Part shown: positions 17,671-26,542 of the stretch, one piece after another
How the letters are laid out: every line of letters begins with the position of its first letter
Position numbering within the stretch: position 1 is the stretch's first letter
NCBI GenBank assembly: GCA_002414385.1
Contig: DHZH01000002.1
Location: forward strand, 403,591-467,590
DNA: 64,000 bases
From: Gammaproteobacteria bacterium UBA5109
Lineage (GTDB): Bacteria; Pseudomonadota; Gammaproteobacteria; Pseudomonadales; Pseudohongiellaceae
Direction of reading: 5' to 3'
Notes under the pieces: generated by a model
What the model saw: the letters and a program-made list of their open reading frames with translations, nothing else
What the model was told of the DNA's origin: nothing
The model's database searches: none
Translations under genes and position numbers: made by a program

Positions 17671-18563
17671 TCCGCTGAATTTCGGGCCAGTAACCAGGCG
17701 GTCAGCAGTTTAATCTGCTGATCGTCCAGGGTTTCAGCAAAGGCTGGCATCTGTCCCATCCGGCCTTCAATTATTGTAGTGCGCACGCTGCCAATTTCAT
17801 CGCCGTAAAGCCAGACATCATCATTGAGGCGTGGTGCGCCAAGCACGGGATTACCGTCACCGTTTGGGCCGTGACAGGCTATACAGAATCTATCGTAGTA
17901 GCGTTTGCCTGGATGAGCAGCATCAATACCATCGGACATCGATAACACAAATTCTGCCACATTCTGTAATTGACCTTCGCCGCCCAGTGCCGACAGCCAG
18001 CCAACCATGGCGGCATTACGGCCGTTACGAATGCTCTGTTCGATCTGTGCCGGCATGCCTCCCCATTGCCAGACGCCATCAGAGAGACTGGGAAACAGTC
18101 CGGCCTGACCCCGGGCATCAATTCCGTGACAGGCTGAGCAGTGCTCCTCAAAAATCCCGGCGGCAGTATTCATGGCTAATTCATTGCTCCCCAGCGCTTC
18201 ATATGAGCTGGAGACGATTTGCTGTTCCAGTGGTTCAAATTCGGCATTGTAGGAAGCCTGACGCTCAGCCAGCTGGCCACCCTGTGACCACTGGAAAGCA
18301 CCTTGGAATGAACCGAGTCCCGGATAAAGCATCAGGTAGACCACACTGAATACCATCATCGCCAGGATAAGCCAGAACCACCACAAGGGTGCCGGGGTAT
18401 TGCCTTCCTGAAGATTCTCATCCCATACCGGTTCTTCATGTAACTGATCATCACCAGAGCGCAGCAGGTAAATGCTGAGCACCAGCCAGGCAAGACCAAG
18501 CAGGCTGGTGACAGTAATGACAATTATCCAGCCGCTCCAGAAATCGTTGGGCATGATTGCCAT
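17667..18563 (-). CDS. ccoP: cbb3-type cytochrome c oxidase subunit III (diheme)
   Basis: Electron-entry subunit of the high-affinity cbb3 oxidase. 298 residues: two membrane helices in the N-terminal 100 residues, then two periplasmic cytochrome c domains with CSACHG and CIACHG heme motifs. Start is ATG three bases after ccoQ. Last gene of the oxidase operon. Confidence 0.96.
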   Translation of the reverse strand: MAIMPNDFWSGWIIVITVTSLLGLAWLVLSIYLLRSGDDQLHEEPVWDENLQEGNTPAPLWWFWLILAMMVFSVVYLMLYPGLGSFQGAFQWSQGGQLAERQASYNAEFEPLEQQIVSSSYEALGSNELAMNTAAGIFEEHCSACHGIDARGQAGLFPSLSDGVWQWGGMPAQIEQSIRNGRNAAMVGWLSALGGEGQLQNVAEFVLSMSDGIDAAHPGKRYYDRFCIACHGPNGDGNPVLGAPRLNDDVWLYGDEIGSVRTTIIEGRMGQMPAFAETLDDQQIKLLTAWLLARNSAD

Positions 18564-18565
18564 GC

Positions 18566-18697
18566 TTATTCGTCCTCCAGTGGAATACGGGCATGATGTT
18601 CAGCGGCTTCCTTACCATCCCGGGTAGTCACCCAGATCACCAGAACAGCCATGAAAAACATCACCAGCATGTCGCCAACAAACAAGAATAATGTCAT
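18566..18697 (-). CDS. ccoQ: cbb3-type oxidase subunit CcoQ/FixQ
   Basis: 43 residues: one membrane helix (FLFVGDMLVMFFMAVLVIW) and a charged tail ending IPLEDE, which is typical of CcoQ. It assists stability of the oxidase. ATG overlaps the ccoO stop as TAATG; stop is two bases before the ccoP start. Confidence 0.9.
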   Translation of the reverse strand: MTLFLFVGDMLVMFFMAVLVIWVTTRDGKEAAEHHARIPLEDE

Positions 18698-19344
18698 TAC
18701 ATTCCCTCCATCGGGGCATCAGCCTGGGAAGCATCGAAGCTGGTCCCCAGCATTTGCAGATAACGAATCAGGGCTTCCATTTCAGTCAGTCCCTGCAAAG
18801 CAGCCTCTGCATTATTGATATCTTCAGGGCTGTAGGGGTGGCCCATGCTCTGCAGAACCTGCATTTTCCGCTGTATGTCGCCAGCCGCCGAGGCTGGACG
18901 TTCGCTCAGCCAGGGATAGGCAGGCATGATTGACTCAGGCACCACTGCTCTTGGATTCAGCAAATGGGTTTCGTGCCACTGGTCACTGTATTTGCCGCCT
19001 ATACGATGTAAATCGGGTCCAGTACGTTTCGAGCCCCACAGGAAAGGTCGGTCATATACAAATTCACCGGAACGTGAATATGGCCCGTAACGTTCTACTT
19101 CTGCCACCAGTGGTCGTATCTGCTGGGAATGACAGACATGACAGCCTTCACGAATATAAATATCACGCCCGGTTAATTCGACTGCATCATAGACACGGGT
19201 ATTCATTGTCGGTGTGCTCAGGGTTTCATCATTAAGACTCGGCAGAATCTGTACCAGACCGCCTATTGAGGATATAAACAGAATGCCGAAAATCAGCAGA
19301 CCGGTGTTCTGTTCCAGGATCCGGTGTAGTTTGAGTGCATTCAT
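18697..19344 (-). CDS. ccoO: cbb3-type cytochrome c oxidase subunit II (monoheme)
   Basis: 215 residues with an N-terminal membrane anchor and one c-type heme motif REGCHVCHSQQIRP, followed by the family's GPDLHRIGGKYSD and distal Met region. It relays electrons from CcoP to CcoN. ATGA overlap with the ccoN stop indicates coupled translation. Confidence 0.96.
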   Translation of the reverse strand: MNALKLHRILEQNTGLLIFGILFISSIGGLVQILPSLNDETLSTPTMNTRVYDAVELTGRDIYIREGCHVCHSQQIRPLVAEVERYGPYSRSGEFVYDRPFLWGSKRTGPDLHRIGGKYSDQWHETHLLNPRAVVPESIMPAYPWLSERPASAAGDIQRKMQVLQSMGHPYSPEDINNAEAALQGLTEMEALIRYLQMLGTSFDASQADAPMEGM

Positions 19345-20828
19345 GCGGCGGGGACTCCCGGAGCAATAGTGGTTTCATCCTTGCCAGCCTTTCGGTCGAG
19401 GCGGAATTTCTCCGGTACCGGAGGTGGAGTGACCGGGACAGTATTACGTCCCCGCATCGTCATTCCCAGATTCCAGGCCATCAGAATGGTGCCGATGAAA
19501 AAGATCAGGCCGGCAATCAGGCGCAGCCCGTAATAGGAGGTCATGGATGCCATGATTTCCCGGAAGCTGAAACTCAGCTGACCGTAATCATCTACGCTGA
19601 GCCACATCAGGCCCTGTGACACGCCACCGGCCCACATGGAAAGGATATATAAAATGGTTCCGGACAGTGCCAGCCAGAAATGGATATTTGCCAGTCGGAT
19701 ACTGTGCAGAGGCTGACCGACCAGTTTCGGTACCAGAAAGTAGAAAGTGCCGTAGGTAATCATGGCATTCCACCCCAAGGCACCGGAATGCACATGGCCA
19801 ATAGTCCAGTCTGTAAAATGACTGACTACATTGACGCTGCGGATAGCCATCATCGGGCCTTCAAAAGTTGCCAGACCGTAAAACGCCAGTGACAGGACGA
19901 TAAATTTGAGTGCCGGATCAACCCTAAGCTTTTGCCAGGCCTTACTTACTGTCATGATGCCGTTAATCATGGTTGCCCAGGATGGCGCCAGCAGAATCAG
20001 GCTCATTACCATACCCAGTGACTGCACCCATTCGGGAATCGAGTTGTAATGCAAGTGATGCGGCCCGGCCCAGATATAAGAGTAGGTAAATGCCCAGAAG
20101 GAAATGACCGAGAGCCGGTAACTCCAGATTGGCTGCTCGGAATGCTTGGGCAAAAAGTAATACAGCATGCCAAGAAAACCGCCGGTCAGTAAAAAGCCGA
20201 CCGCATTATGTCCGTACCACCATTGCACGATAGCATCCTGGGCGCCGGCATAAAGTGAATAGGATTTTCCGAAGGTAACCGGAATGGCCAGATTGTTGAC
20301 GATATGGAGCATGGCAATGACGATGATCAGGCCGCCATAAAACCAGTTGGAAATATAAATCGGCCGGATACGCCGGGTGGCGATAGTGCCGAAAAACACT
20401 ACACCGAAGCAAACCCAGATAATCGCGATAGCAATATCAAAAGGCCATTCAAGTTCGGCATATTCCTTGCTGGAGGTCCAGCCGGCCAGCAGGGAAATAG
20501 CTCCGAGTATGACCAGTAGCTGCCAGGCATAACAGCAAAACCAGGCCAGTTTGGGCATAAACAGTGGAACATGGGAAGTACGCTGTACACTGTAGAAAGC
20601 TGTTGCCATCAGGGCACTGACACCGAAACCGAAAATGATGCCGTTGGTGTGTACTGGACGTAGTCGGCCAAAGGAAAGCCAGAACTGACCAAAATCAATT
20701 GTAGGCCATATAAATTCTGCAGCCAGATAGACGCCGGCTCCCATGGCAATAATTACCCAGAATACTGAAAACTGTATCAGGCGCTTGACTACTGCGTCAT
20801 GATAAATTTCCTGGTTACTTTGTGACAT
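19341..20828 (-). CDS. ccoN: cbb3-type cytochrome c oxidase subunit I
   Basis: Catalytic heme-copper subunit reducing O2 to water under low oxygen. 495 residues, twelve membrane helices, with the copper-site WWYGHNAVGFLLT motif, the HLHYNSIPEWVQS pair of histidines and the C-terminal heme histidines around SHFTDWTIGHVHSGALGWN. It follows the YIP1-family gene by 14 bases, so the FNR-type promoter at 21.5 kb probably serves the whole operon. Confidence 0.97.
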   Translation of the reverse strand: MSQSNQEIYHDAVVKRLIQFSVFWVIIAMGAGVYLAAEFIWPTIDFGQFWLSFGRLRPVHTNGIIFGFGVSALMATAFYSVQRTSHVPLFMPKLAWFCCYAWQLLVILGAISLLAGWTSSKEYAELEWPFDIAIAIIWVCFGVVFFGTIATRRIRPIYISNWFYGGLIIVIAMLHIVNNLAIPVTFGKSYSLYAGAQDAIVQWWYGHNAVGFLLTGGFLGMLYYFLPKHSEQPIWSYRLSVISFWAFTYSYIWAGPHHLHYNSIPEWVQSLGMVMSLILLAPSWATMINGIMTVSKAWQKLRVDPALKFIVLSLAFYGLATFEGPMMAIRSVNVVSHFTDWTIGHVHSGALGWNAMITYGTFYFLVPKLVGQPLHSIRLANIHFWLALSGTILYILSMWAGGVSQGLMWLSVDDYGQLSFSFREIMASMTSYYGLRLIAGLIFFIGTILMAWNLGMTMRGRNTVPVTPPPVPEKFRLDRKAGKDETTIAPGVPAA

Positions 20829-20842
20829 TCATGCTCCTGAAT

Positions 20843-21445
20843 TTATACAGCGATAGATGGTCCGATGCCGACTGTCCATAAGCCAACCGATATTCCCAGA
20901 ATGCTGACAGCACCAACCAGCAGCCAGCCTACCAGTGAAGTAGACATAAGCATGCCACGCTCCGGCGGAATTTCCAGTGCCACCGGCAAGCCTCGATATA
21001 AAAGGCTCATGCACCAGATAAGTGTCGGCAAAAGAATCAGCACATTGAAAAAGCCGTTCGGATAAATGTGCGCAATACTGGCCACAGTGATAGGAAAGAA
21101 CACGACCGTGAGCAAGGAAAAATAAGCGCGGCTGCTTTTTTTAACGCCGTAAGTGCTGCCCATCCACTGCGCAATATAAACAGTTCCGAAAAAACCGATA
21201 CACAGAGCCCCGAAATAACTCAGGCTGATGATCAGTCGCACCGTATTTTCCATGTAGAGGGGGCTTGCCGAACCCAGCCGCCAGCCAAACATGCCGGTCC
21301 CGAGCCATAAAAATAGTGGTGGCAGAATCAGCAGAACAGGTAACATGAAAGCCAGTGCTGGAGAAGAAAAAGCGTTGCCTTTGGCTATCTCGGTAAAGAT
21401 CAGTCCGGGTCTGAACAAGGGGTAGAAAAAATTTGCTTTTTGCAT
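20843..21445 (-). CDS. YIP1/DUF1282 family membrane protein
   Basis: 200 residues with about five to six membrane helices and an N-terminal FFYPLFRPGLIFTEIAKG segment characteristic of the Yip1-like DUF1282 family. Function in bacteria is unknown. It is the first gene of the cbb3 operon here, 14 bases before ccoN, so it may assist membrane assembly of the oxidase; that is inference from position. Confidence 0.8.
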   Translation of the reverse strand: MQKANFFYPLFRPGLIFTEIAKGNAFSSPALAFMLPVLLILPPLFLWLGTGMFGWRLGSASPLYMENTVRLIISLSYFGALCIGFFGTVYIAQWMGSTYGVKKSSRAYFSLLTVVFFPITVASIAHIYPNGFFNVLILLPTLIWCMSLLYRGLPVALEIPPERGMLMSTSLVGWLLVGAVSILGISVGLWTVGIGPSIAV

Positions 21446-21481
21446 AGCTCGGTTCAGTGATCAATTTACCAACAAGTGTTA

Positions 21482-21487
21482 ATTCTA
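21482..21487 (-). promoter_or_regulatory. extended -10 element of the cbb3 operon promoter
   Basis: Minus strand TGA-TAGAAT: TG-extended -10 with one mismatch. Its first base is 29.5 bases from the centre of the FNR-type box, which places that centre at -41.5 and transcription start near 21475, about 30 bases before the first gene. Confidence 0.6.
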
Positions 21488-21509
21488 TCAGGATTATTAC
21501 GCGCGCAGC

Positions 21510-21523
21510 TTGATAATAGTCAA
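21510..21523. promoter_or_regulatory. FNR/Anr-type box upstream of the cbb3 operon
   Basis: TTGAT-AATA-GTCAA, one mismatch to the TTGAT-N4-ATCAA consensus. Its centre is 71 bases upstream of the first ATG and at -41.5 relative to the extended -10, the class II activator position. This fits oxygen-limited activation of ccoNOQP, known in relatives. Confidence 0.75.
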
Positions 21524-21633
21524 TATCACCTTATCAAAAATATTAATTTTACTAAACAATGTTTTCTGGCTGAAAACAGTCTTTTTGTTTGTCTGTCTGT
21601 TTATGTTCTCGATCTTTGCTTGAATAATGGCTG

Positions 21634-22794
21634 TTAAACACTTGCCTGGTCGATTCTTTCCCGGGTCAGAATTGGCCAGTAGGTAATGATAAAAACCAGA
21701 AAACCCAGGCTCCAAGCCAGGCCGGATATAGTCAGAATAACAGCCGAGGAATGAATTCCCAGTCCGTAAGCCAGACGGCAGATTGCAGCTAGTGTAATCA
21801 GGTAATAACTGAATACACTGTAAGGAGGTAACTTCAACTGTCTGCCAGTGTGCCCCAGGGAAACTCTGGTCATAACACCGATAATCATAGTGCCGATAGC
21901 TCCCAGGCCGAGAGCATGAATCCACACGGAAGGGGTAATGAACGGAAAAAACAGCCCCATGCCCTTCAGAAAGAGAGCAAGAATCACCCAGAAATAGCCT
22001 AGATGCAGGACCCACAAAAGTGGCTCACTAAAGGTTAACCAGCCCTTCCAACCGAGCAGACGGGCTAGCAACAATACAGAGCTAAGCAGTGCCAGGTATG
22101 CACTGATCATTGTCGCAGCCAGAAACACATCGGCAATGAGGAGCAGAAACAGGCAGGAAAAGCAGGAGATATCCAGTAACTTGCTGGATTTTATAAGGCT
22201 GCGCTCCTGGCCCTTTCTTGCCAGCCAGTTTGCCGTAAATGCGGGGATGATTCTTCCGCCAACCAACACGATCAATATGAGAATAACCTCCAGTGAAAAG
22301 AGCCTGCCTCTTGTGGAGAGGATGAGATTGTCAGTATTGATGCCCCAGTGAATAACGATATTTGCGCATAACAACAGGAGCAACAAGCAACTCATCGGCA
22401 GATTACGCCAGTTTCTATGCTTGAAAAGGATGTAGCTTACGTACAGCAGAAGAAAAAGCAGGAACAGGATATCCAGTAGGGAAACCAGCTTCACGCCAAA
22501 AACACCGGGAAACAAAAAGGCGATTCTTCCTAGCAGCCATATCCCCACAACAACACCCAGATATTTACCGCTTAATGGCTGGGAACCTGTCCAGGTACAG
22601 ATGGCTGTCAGCATAAAGCCGGCAACGGCAGCCAATACAAAGCCAAAAATTAATTCGTGAGAATGCCAGATAAAAAGCGGAACCGGATCAACAGAAATTA
22701 GACCGGAAAAAAAAATACCCAGCCAAAGCGGCACTATAAGCACCGCATAAGCGGCGGTAAGGAGAAAAAAGATTCTAAAAGGAAAAGCTAACAA
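21634..22794 (-). CDS. nnrS: NnrS family heme-copper membrane protein
   Basis: 386 residues, about twelve membrane helices, with the N-terminal FPFRIFFLLTAAYA, WHSHELIFGFVLAAVAGFMLTA and C-terminal GAIGTMIIGVMTRVSLGHTGR motifs of NnrS, a protein that eases nitric-oxide stress in denitrifiers and pathogens. The start appears to be TTG with CAGG upstream; the conserved N-terminal motif begins at once, so the start cannot be much later. An NsrR-type operator lies 180 bases upstream. Confidence 0.9.
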   Translation of the reverse strand: MLAFPFRIFFLLTAAYAVLIVPLWLGIFFSGLISVDPVPLFIWHSHELIFGFVLAAVAGFMLTAICTWTGSQPLSGKYLGVVVGIWLLGRIAFLFPGVFGVKLVSLLDILFLLFLLLYVSYILFKHRNWRNLPMSCLLLLLLCANIVIHWGINTDNLILSTRGRLFSLEVILILIVLVGGRIIPAFTANWLARKGQERSLIKSSKLLDISCFSCLFLLLIADVFLAATMISAYLALLSSVLLLARLLGWKGWLTFSEPLLWVLHLGYFWVILALFLKGMGLFFPFITPSVWIHALGLGAIGTMIIGVMTRVSLGHTGRQLKLPPYSVFSYYLITLAAICRLAYGLGIHSSAVILTISGLAWSLGFLVFIITYWPILTRERIDQASV

Positions 22795-22947
22795 ATTCCT
22801 ACCTGGTATATTTTTCGCAAATTCAGATAGAGCAATCTACAGGTCTCGTCGTTTTCCTTGCAGAAAGCTCTCTCTTCAGTCAGCAGCGTGCCTTTGCAGA
22901 ATTTTGCTGAACTGATGACGCTGGACTCGTTCAGATCATAGTTTTCA

Positions 22948-22976
22948 TTGACAAAGCTTATTATAATTCAAATAAT
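22948..22976 (+). promoter_or_regulatory. sigma-70 promoter of the NsrR-controlled membrane-protein gene
   Basis: TTGACA (22948-22953), 17-base spacer, AATAAT (22971-22976): a near-consensus promoter. The -10 lies within the left arm of the NsrR-type palindrome. A minus-strand TATAAT (22965-22960) in the spacer could start the divergent nnrS transcript. Confidence 0.7.
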
Positions 22977-22995
22977 GTATTTTAAATACATTATT
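22971..22995. promoter_or_regulatory. NsrR-type operator (12-1-12 palindrome)
   Basis: AATAATGTATTT (22971-22982), T, AAATACATTATT (22984-22995): a perfect inverted repeat. It fits the ATGYATTT-N-AAATRCAT core of NsrR sites, the nitric-oxide-sensing Fe-S repressor. It overlaps the -10 and start of the plus promoter and the -35 region of the divergent nnrS promoter. Confidence 0.85.
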
Positions 22996-23025
22996 ATATG
23001 TGCCGTGTTTCCAGTGAAGCTTTCT

Positions 23026-23472
23026 ATGAAGATTCAGCTCGAAAAATCCATCATATTTAGCGTTATTTGTCTGGTCTGGATTGGCTTGGTGCTGGGTGTT
23101 TCCTTTCTTGCCACGCCGGTAAAGTTCATGGCACCCAGTCTGTCCTTGTCGGTGGCTCTCGATATAGGGAGGCAAACATTTAAGGTATTTAATGTCCTGG
23201 AATTAATGTTGGTTTTTTGTGTACTGACACTGGGCTTTTTACTGGGCAGAAAACGGATACATGTTTACATCGCGCTGCTTGCGCTTATCATCTTTCTCCA
23301 GACAGTTTGGCTCTTGCCTGTGCTTGACGACCGTGTCGAAGTGATAATGGGAGGAGGAGCGGTCGATGAATCATCCCTGCACAGTATCTATATCGTGTTG
23401 GAATTTATGAAGCTTGTTTTATTATTCTGCATGGCTTTTAGCGGCATGAAAGTTTCTACTGTGGCGAAATAG
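23026..23472 (+). CDS. four-helix membrane protein under NsrR control, function unknown
   Basis: 148 residues from ATG 23026, with four hydrophobic helices (about residues 9-30, 54-73, 78-98 and 121-142) and a conserved-looking loop VSFLATPVKFMAPSLSL after helix 1. I do not recognise a named family. Longer in-frame starts would lie inside the promoter and operator and are rejected. Divergent from nnrS with a shared NsrR-type operator, so a role in nitric-oxide or nitrosative stress is inferred. Confidence 0.75.
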   Translation: MKIQLEKSIIFSVICLVWIGLVLGVSFLATPVKFMAPSLSLSVALDIGRQTFKVFNVLELMLVFCVLTLGFLLGRKRIHVYIALLALIIFLQTVWLLPVLDDRVEVIMGGGAVDESSLHSIYIVLEFMKLVLLFCMAFSGMKVSTVAK

Positions 23473-23490
23473 GGAAGCTGCATGTTTTTC

Positions 23491-24225
23491 TCAGACTTTT
23501 CTGAGAGCTCTTGCCAGAGACCAGGCATGAATTTCTTCGGCGCCATATTTCCTTAGAATTTTGCACAGCGACTGGATGCTGGCCGTGGTCGTTATAACAT
23601 CATCAACAATTGCAACACAGGCTGGCAGGCTGATGGAATTATTCCGGCAGGTAAATGCTCTATGCAGGTTACTGCGGCGCTGTTGTATATTCAGTCCTTC
23701 CTGCGGACTGGTATACCTGTTGCGGGTAAAATTCTGGTAGTCGATGGGAATATCCAGATTGCGGCCCAGTATTCTGGCAATTTCCAGCGCCTGGTTATAG
23801 CCACGCTCACGCACACGCTTTGCATGTAAGGGCATGGGGATCAGCAGGTCCGGCAACGGGCGATGCTGGTAGACAACTTCAAGTTTTTGCAGCAGCAGCT
23901 CTGAGAGCACCCTGCCATAAGCAAGTTTATCGGCGTATTTGAAAGCGCTGATCAGGGAATTGACGGGCTCGGCATAATTAAATGCTGAAATGATCCGTGT
24001 ATAGGGCGGCGTTTTGTTGATACAGCGTCCGCAAATATCTCCTTTGTAAGATCCTGTTCTCAAGGGTAGGCCGCAACAGAGACAGGGGGAAGCAGGCCTG
24101 GGAAGATTCGCCTCACAGTCCAGACACAAATCAAGCTGGCGATAGGAAGCCTTGTCGCATATGACACAGGTTCCCGGAAACAAACAAAACTGGATATTAT
24201 TTAACCACCTGTTAACTTTTGCCAT
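23491..24225 (-). CDS. comF: ComF family phosphoribosyltransferase-like protein
   Basis: 244 residues. Two N-terminal zinc-ribbon-like CxxC pairs (CVICDKASYRQLDLCLDC; CLCCG...ICGRC) lead into a type I PRTase domain with PMPLHAKRVRERGYNQA and the PRPP loop VAIVDDVITTTASI. ComF/GntX-like proteins act in DNA uptake or carbon use. ATG at 24225 is preferred over TTG at 24228. Divergent from bioB, a common arrangement in gammaproteobacteria. Confidence 0.92.
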   Translation of the reverse strand: MAKVNRWLNNIQFCLFPGTCVICDKASYRQLDLCLDCEANLPRPASPCLCCGLPLRTGSYKGDICGRCINKTPPYTRIISAFNYAEPVNSLISAFKYADKLAYGRVLSELLLQKLEVVYQHRPLPDLLIPMPLHAKRVRERGYNQALEIARILGRNLDIPIDYQNFTRNRYTSPQEGLNIQQRRSNLHRAFTCRNNSISLPACVAIVDDVITTTASIQSLCKILRKYGAEEIHAWSLARALRKV

Positions 24226-24311
24226 CAAATCAGTTGACCTGTAGAATTCTTGCTTTAATTCAGGGTAGTTGAAGCTATCCGGCTATCCACTTTTCGGCAG
24301 GAACAAATTTT

Positions 24312-25331
24312 ATGAGTACACTTCGCCACGACTGGAGCACTGACGAAATTCAGGGCCTGTTTGATTTACCTTTTAACGATCTTTTGTTTCGTGCACAGTC
24401 AGTGCATCGTCAGTACTTTGATCCCAATGAAGTGCAGGTCAGCACACTCCTGTCGATTAAAACCGGAGCCTGTCCGGAAGACTGCAAATACTGCTCTCAG
24501 AGTGGCCACTACAACACCGAGCTGGAAAAAGAAAAGCTGATGGAAGTTGAGCAGGTACTTGATGAAGCCAGAAAGGCCAAACAAAACGGTGCCTCGCGTT
24601 TTTGCATGGGCGCGGCCTGGAAGCATCCCTCGAAAAAAGATTTTCCGCATGTGCTAGCCATGGTTGAAGGGGTTAAGGAACTGGGTCTGGAGACCTGCAT
24701 GACTCTGGGCATGTTGAGTACGGAGCAGACAGAGGCTCTCGCCGATGCCGGACTGGATTACTACAACCATAATATAGACACCTCACGGGAATATTACGAA
24801 AAAATTATCAGCACTCGAAGCTTTGATGATCGACTGGATACACTGGCACGTGTTCGCGATGCAGGCATCAAGGTCTGTTGTGGTGGTATCGTAGGCATGG
24901 GTGAAAATGCCAGAGACCGAATCAATTTTCTGCGTGAACTGGCTAACCTGCCGCAACATCCTGAATCTGTTCCCATCAACAATCTGGTGAAAATTAAAGG
25001 TACACCTTTACAGGACGTAGAAGACATAGAAGCTTTTGATTTTGTTCGCATGATTGCGGTAGCACGAATATTGATGCCGAAATCACATGTGCGTTTATCG
25101 GCTGGTCGCGAAGGCATGAACGAACAGCTACAGTCTCTGTGTTTCTTTGCCGGAGCAAATTCAATTTTCTACGGTGAGAAGCTGCTCACCACATCCAATC
25201 CGCTGGAAAACGAAGACATGACGTTGTTTGCCAAACTGGGTATCAGGCCGGAAGAAAAACAGCACGATGTCATGCCACCCGAATCCTTGCCGGAAAAAAG
25301 CCAGACATACTATGATGCAATGCCCCAGTGA
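24312..25331 (+). CDS. bioB: biotin synthase
   Basis: Radical-SAM enzyme inserting sulfur into dethiobiotin. 339 residues with the 4Fe-4S/SAM motif CPEDCKYCSQS, the 2Fe-2S ligand region (GLETCMTLG, VCCGGIVGMGE) and RLSAGRE with the conserved arginine. First gene of bioB-bioF-bioC-bioD; its TGA overlaps the bioF GTG start. Confidence 0.97.
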   Translation: MSTLRHDWSTDEIQGLFDLPFNDLLFRAQSVHRQYFDPNEVQVSTLLSIKTGACPEDCKYCSQSGHYNTELEKEKLMEVEQVLDEARKAKQNGASRFCMGAAWKHPSKKDFPHVLAMVEGVKELGLETCMTLGMLSTEQTEALADAGLDYYNHNIDTSREYYEKIISTRSFDDRLDTLARVRDAGIKVCCGGIVGMGENARDRINFLRELANLPQHPESVPINNLVKIKGTPLQDVEDIEAFDFVRMIAVARILMPKSHVRLSAGREGMNEQLQSLCFFAGANSIFYGEKLLTTSNPLENEDMTLFAKLGIRPEEKQHDVMPPESLPEKSQTYYDAMPQ

Positions 25332-26542
25332 AAACTTTTTCACAACAGTTAAAAGTGGCACTGACTGAGCGGCAGTCGCAGGATCTTTACCGCAACAGAC
25401 GTTCCCTGGAATCGCCCCAGACCACCACTATTATAATGGACGGTAAAAAGCTGCTGAATTTTTGCAGCAATGATTACCTGGGACTTGCCAGTCATCCAGA
25501 AGTCATCAGGGCCTGCAGGAATGGACTGGATAAATATGGTGTTGGCAGTGGAGCCTCCCATCTGGTTGTCGGGCACAGTCATGCCCACCATGCCCTTGAA
25601 GAAGAACTGGCCGCTTTTACCGGCCGCAGTCGGGCATTGCTGTTTTCTTCCGGCTATCTGGCCAATGTCGGTACCCTGACGGCTTTGCTTGATAAAAAAG
25701 ACCGGGTCTTTGAAGACAAGCTTAATCATGCTTCCCTGTTGGATGGAGGCCTGTTTTCCGGTGCCCGCTTTCAGCGCTATTCCCATCTTGATACTGAAAG
25801 ACTTGACAGGATGCTTGGCAATAACCCGGGAACGAATGATTCCTTTATTGTCAGTGACGGTATATTCAGCATGGATGGAGACTGTGCAGCCTTGCCGGAA
25901 TTGATTGCTCTTGGAAAAAAGCATCACGCACAGCTAATGCTTGATGATGCACACGGCTTTGGGGTATTGGGTAAGCAGGGAGGAGGAAGTGTTGAACATT
26001 TCAGGGAGCAGGGCGCAGTTATTGATGAACAGAATCTCCCCATATTGATAGCTACTCTGGGCAAGGCTTTTGGGACACAGGGAGCATTTGTAAGCGGCAG
26101 TGAAGAATTGATCGAATATCTGATCCAGTTTTGCCGACCCTATATCTACACGACTGCACTGTCACCAGCACTGGCTGAAGCGACCCGTTGCAGCCTGAAA
26201 CTTTTGCAGCAGGAACAATGGCGAAGGGAAAAGCTGCAATCACTGATTAAAAAATTTCGTAGGTGTTGTGAAGAGCTGGGTTTTACACTGACAGATTCCT
26301 TCACCCCGATTCAGGGGCTGATACTGGGTGATGCCCGTACGACTATACAGGCCAGTCAGATGCTTGAAGCCGAGGGTGTTTATGTCAGCGCCATTCGTCC
26401 ACCAACAGTACCGGCAGGAACAGCGAGACTTCGTTTTACTTTCAGTGCAGAGCACAGTGATGAACAGTTACAGTTTCTGCTGGCTGCTCTGGAAAAGATC
26501 CAGCCTCTGATTCAGATGGAAACAAAACATGCTACAGGCTGA
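25328..26542 (+). CDS. bioF: 8-amino-7-oxononanoate synthase
   Basis: PLP-dependent condensation of pimeloyl-thioester with alanine. 404 residues with FCSNDYLGLASHPEV, the Gly-rich GSGASHLVVGH, DDAHGFGVLG and the PLP lysine in ATLGKAFGTQGAF. GTG start inside the bioB stop (GTGA). The 3' end overlaps bioC by 14 bases. Confidence 0.96.
   Translation: MKTFSQQLKVALTERQSQDLYRNRRSLESPQTTTIIMDGKKLLNFCSNDYLGLASHPEVIRACRNGLDKYGVGSGASHLVVGHSHAHHALEEELAAFTGRSRALLFSSGYLANVGTLTALLDKKDRVFEDKLNHASLLDGGLFSGARFQRYSHLDTERLDRMLGNNPGTNDSFIVSDGIFSMDGDCAALPELIALGKKHHAQLMLDDAHGFGVLGKQGGGSVEHFREQGAVIDEQNLPILIATLGKAFGTQGAFVSGSEELIEYLIQFCRPYIYTTALSPALAEATRCSLKLLQQEQWRREKLQSLIKKFRRCCEELGFTLTDSFTPIQGLILGDARTTIQASQMLEAEGVYVSAIRPPTVPAGTARLRFTFSAEHSDEQLQFLLAALEKIQPLIQMETKHATG

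Noticed and set aside
22948..23025. Longer N-terminus of the NsrR-controlled membrane protein
   Set aside because: It would start inside the -35 and span the -10 and operator, so it cannot be in the transcript.
24234..24261. Promoter TTGACC...TAATTC before bioB and a BirA operator
   Set aside because: Spacing and -10 match are weak and no biotin-operator palindrome was found.
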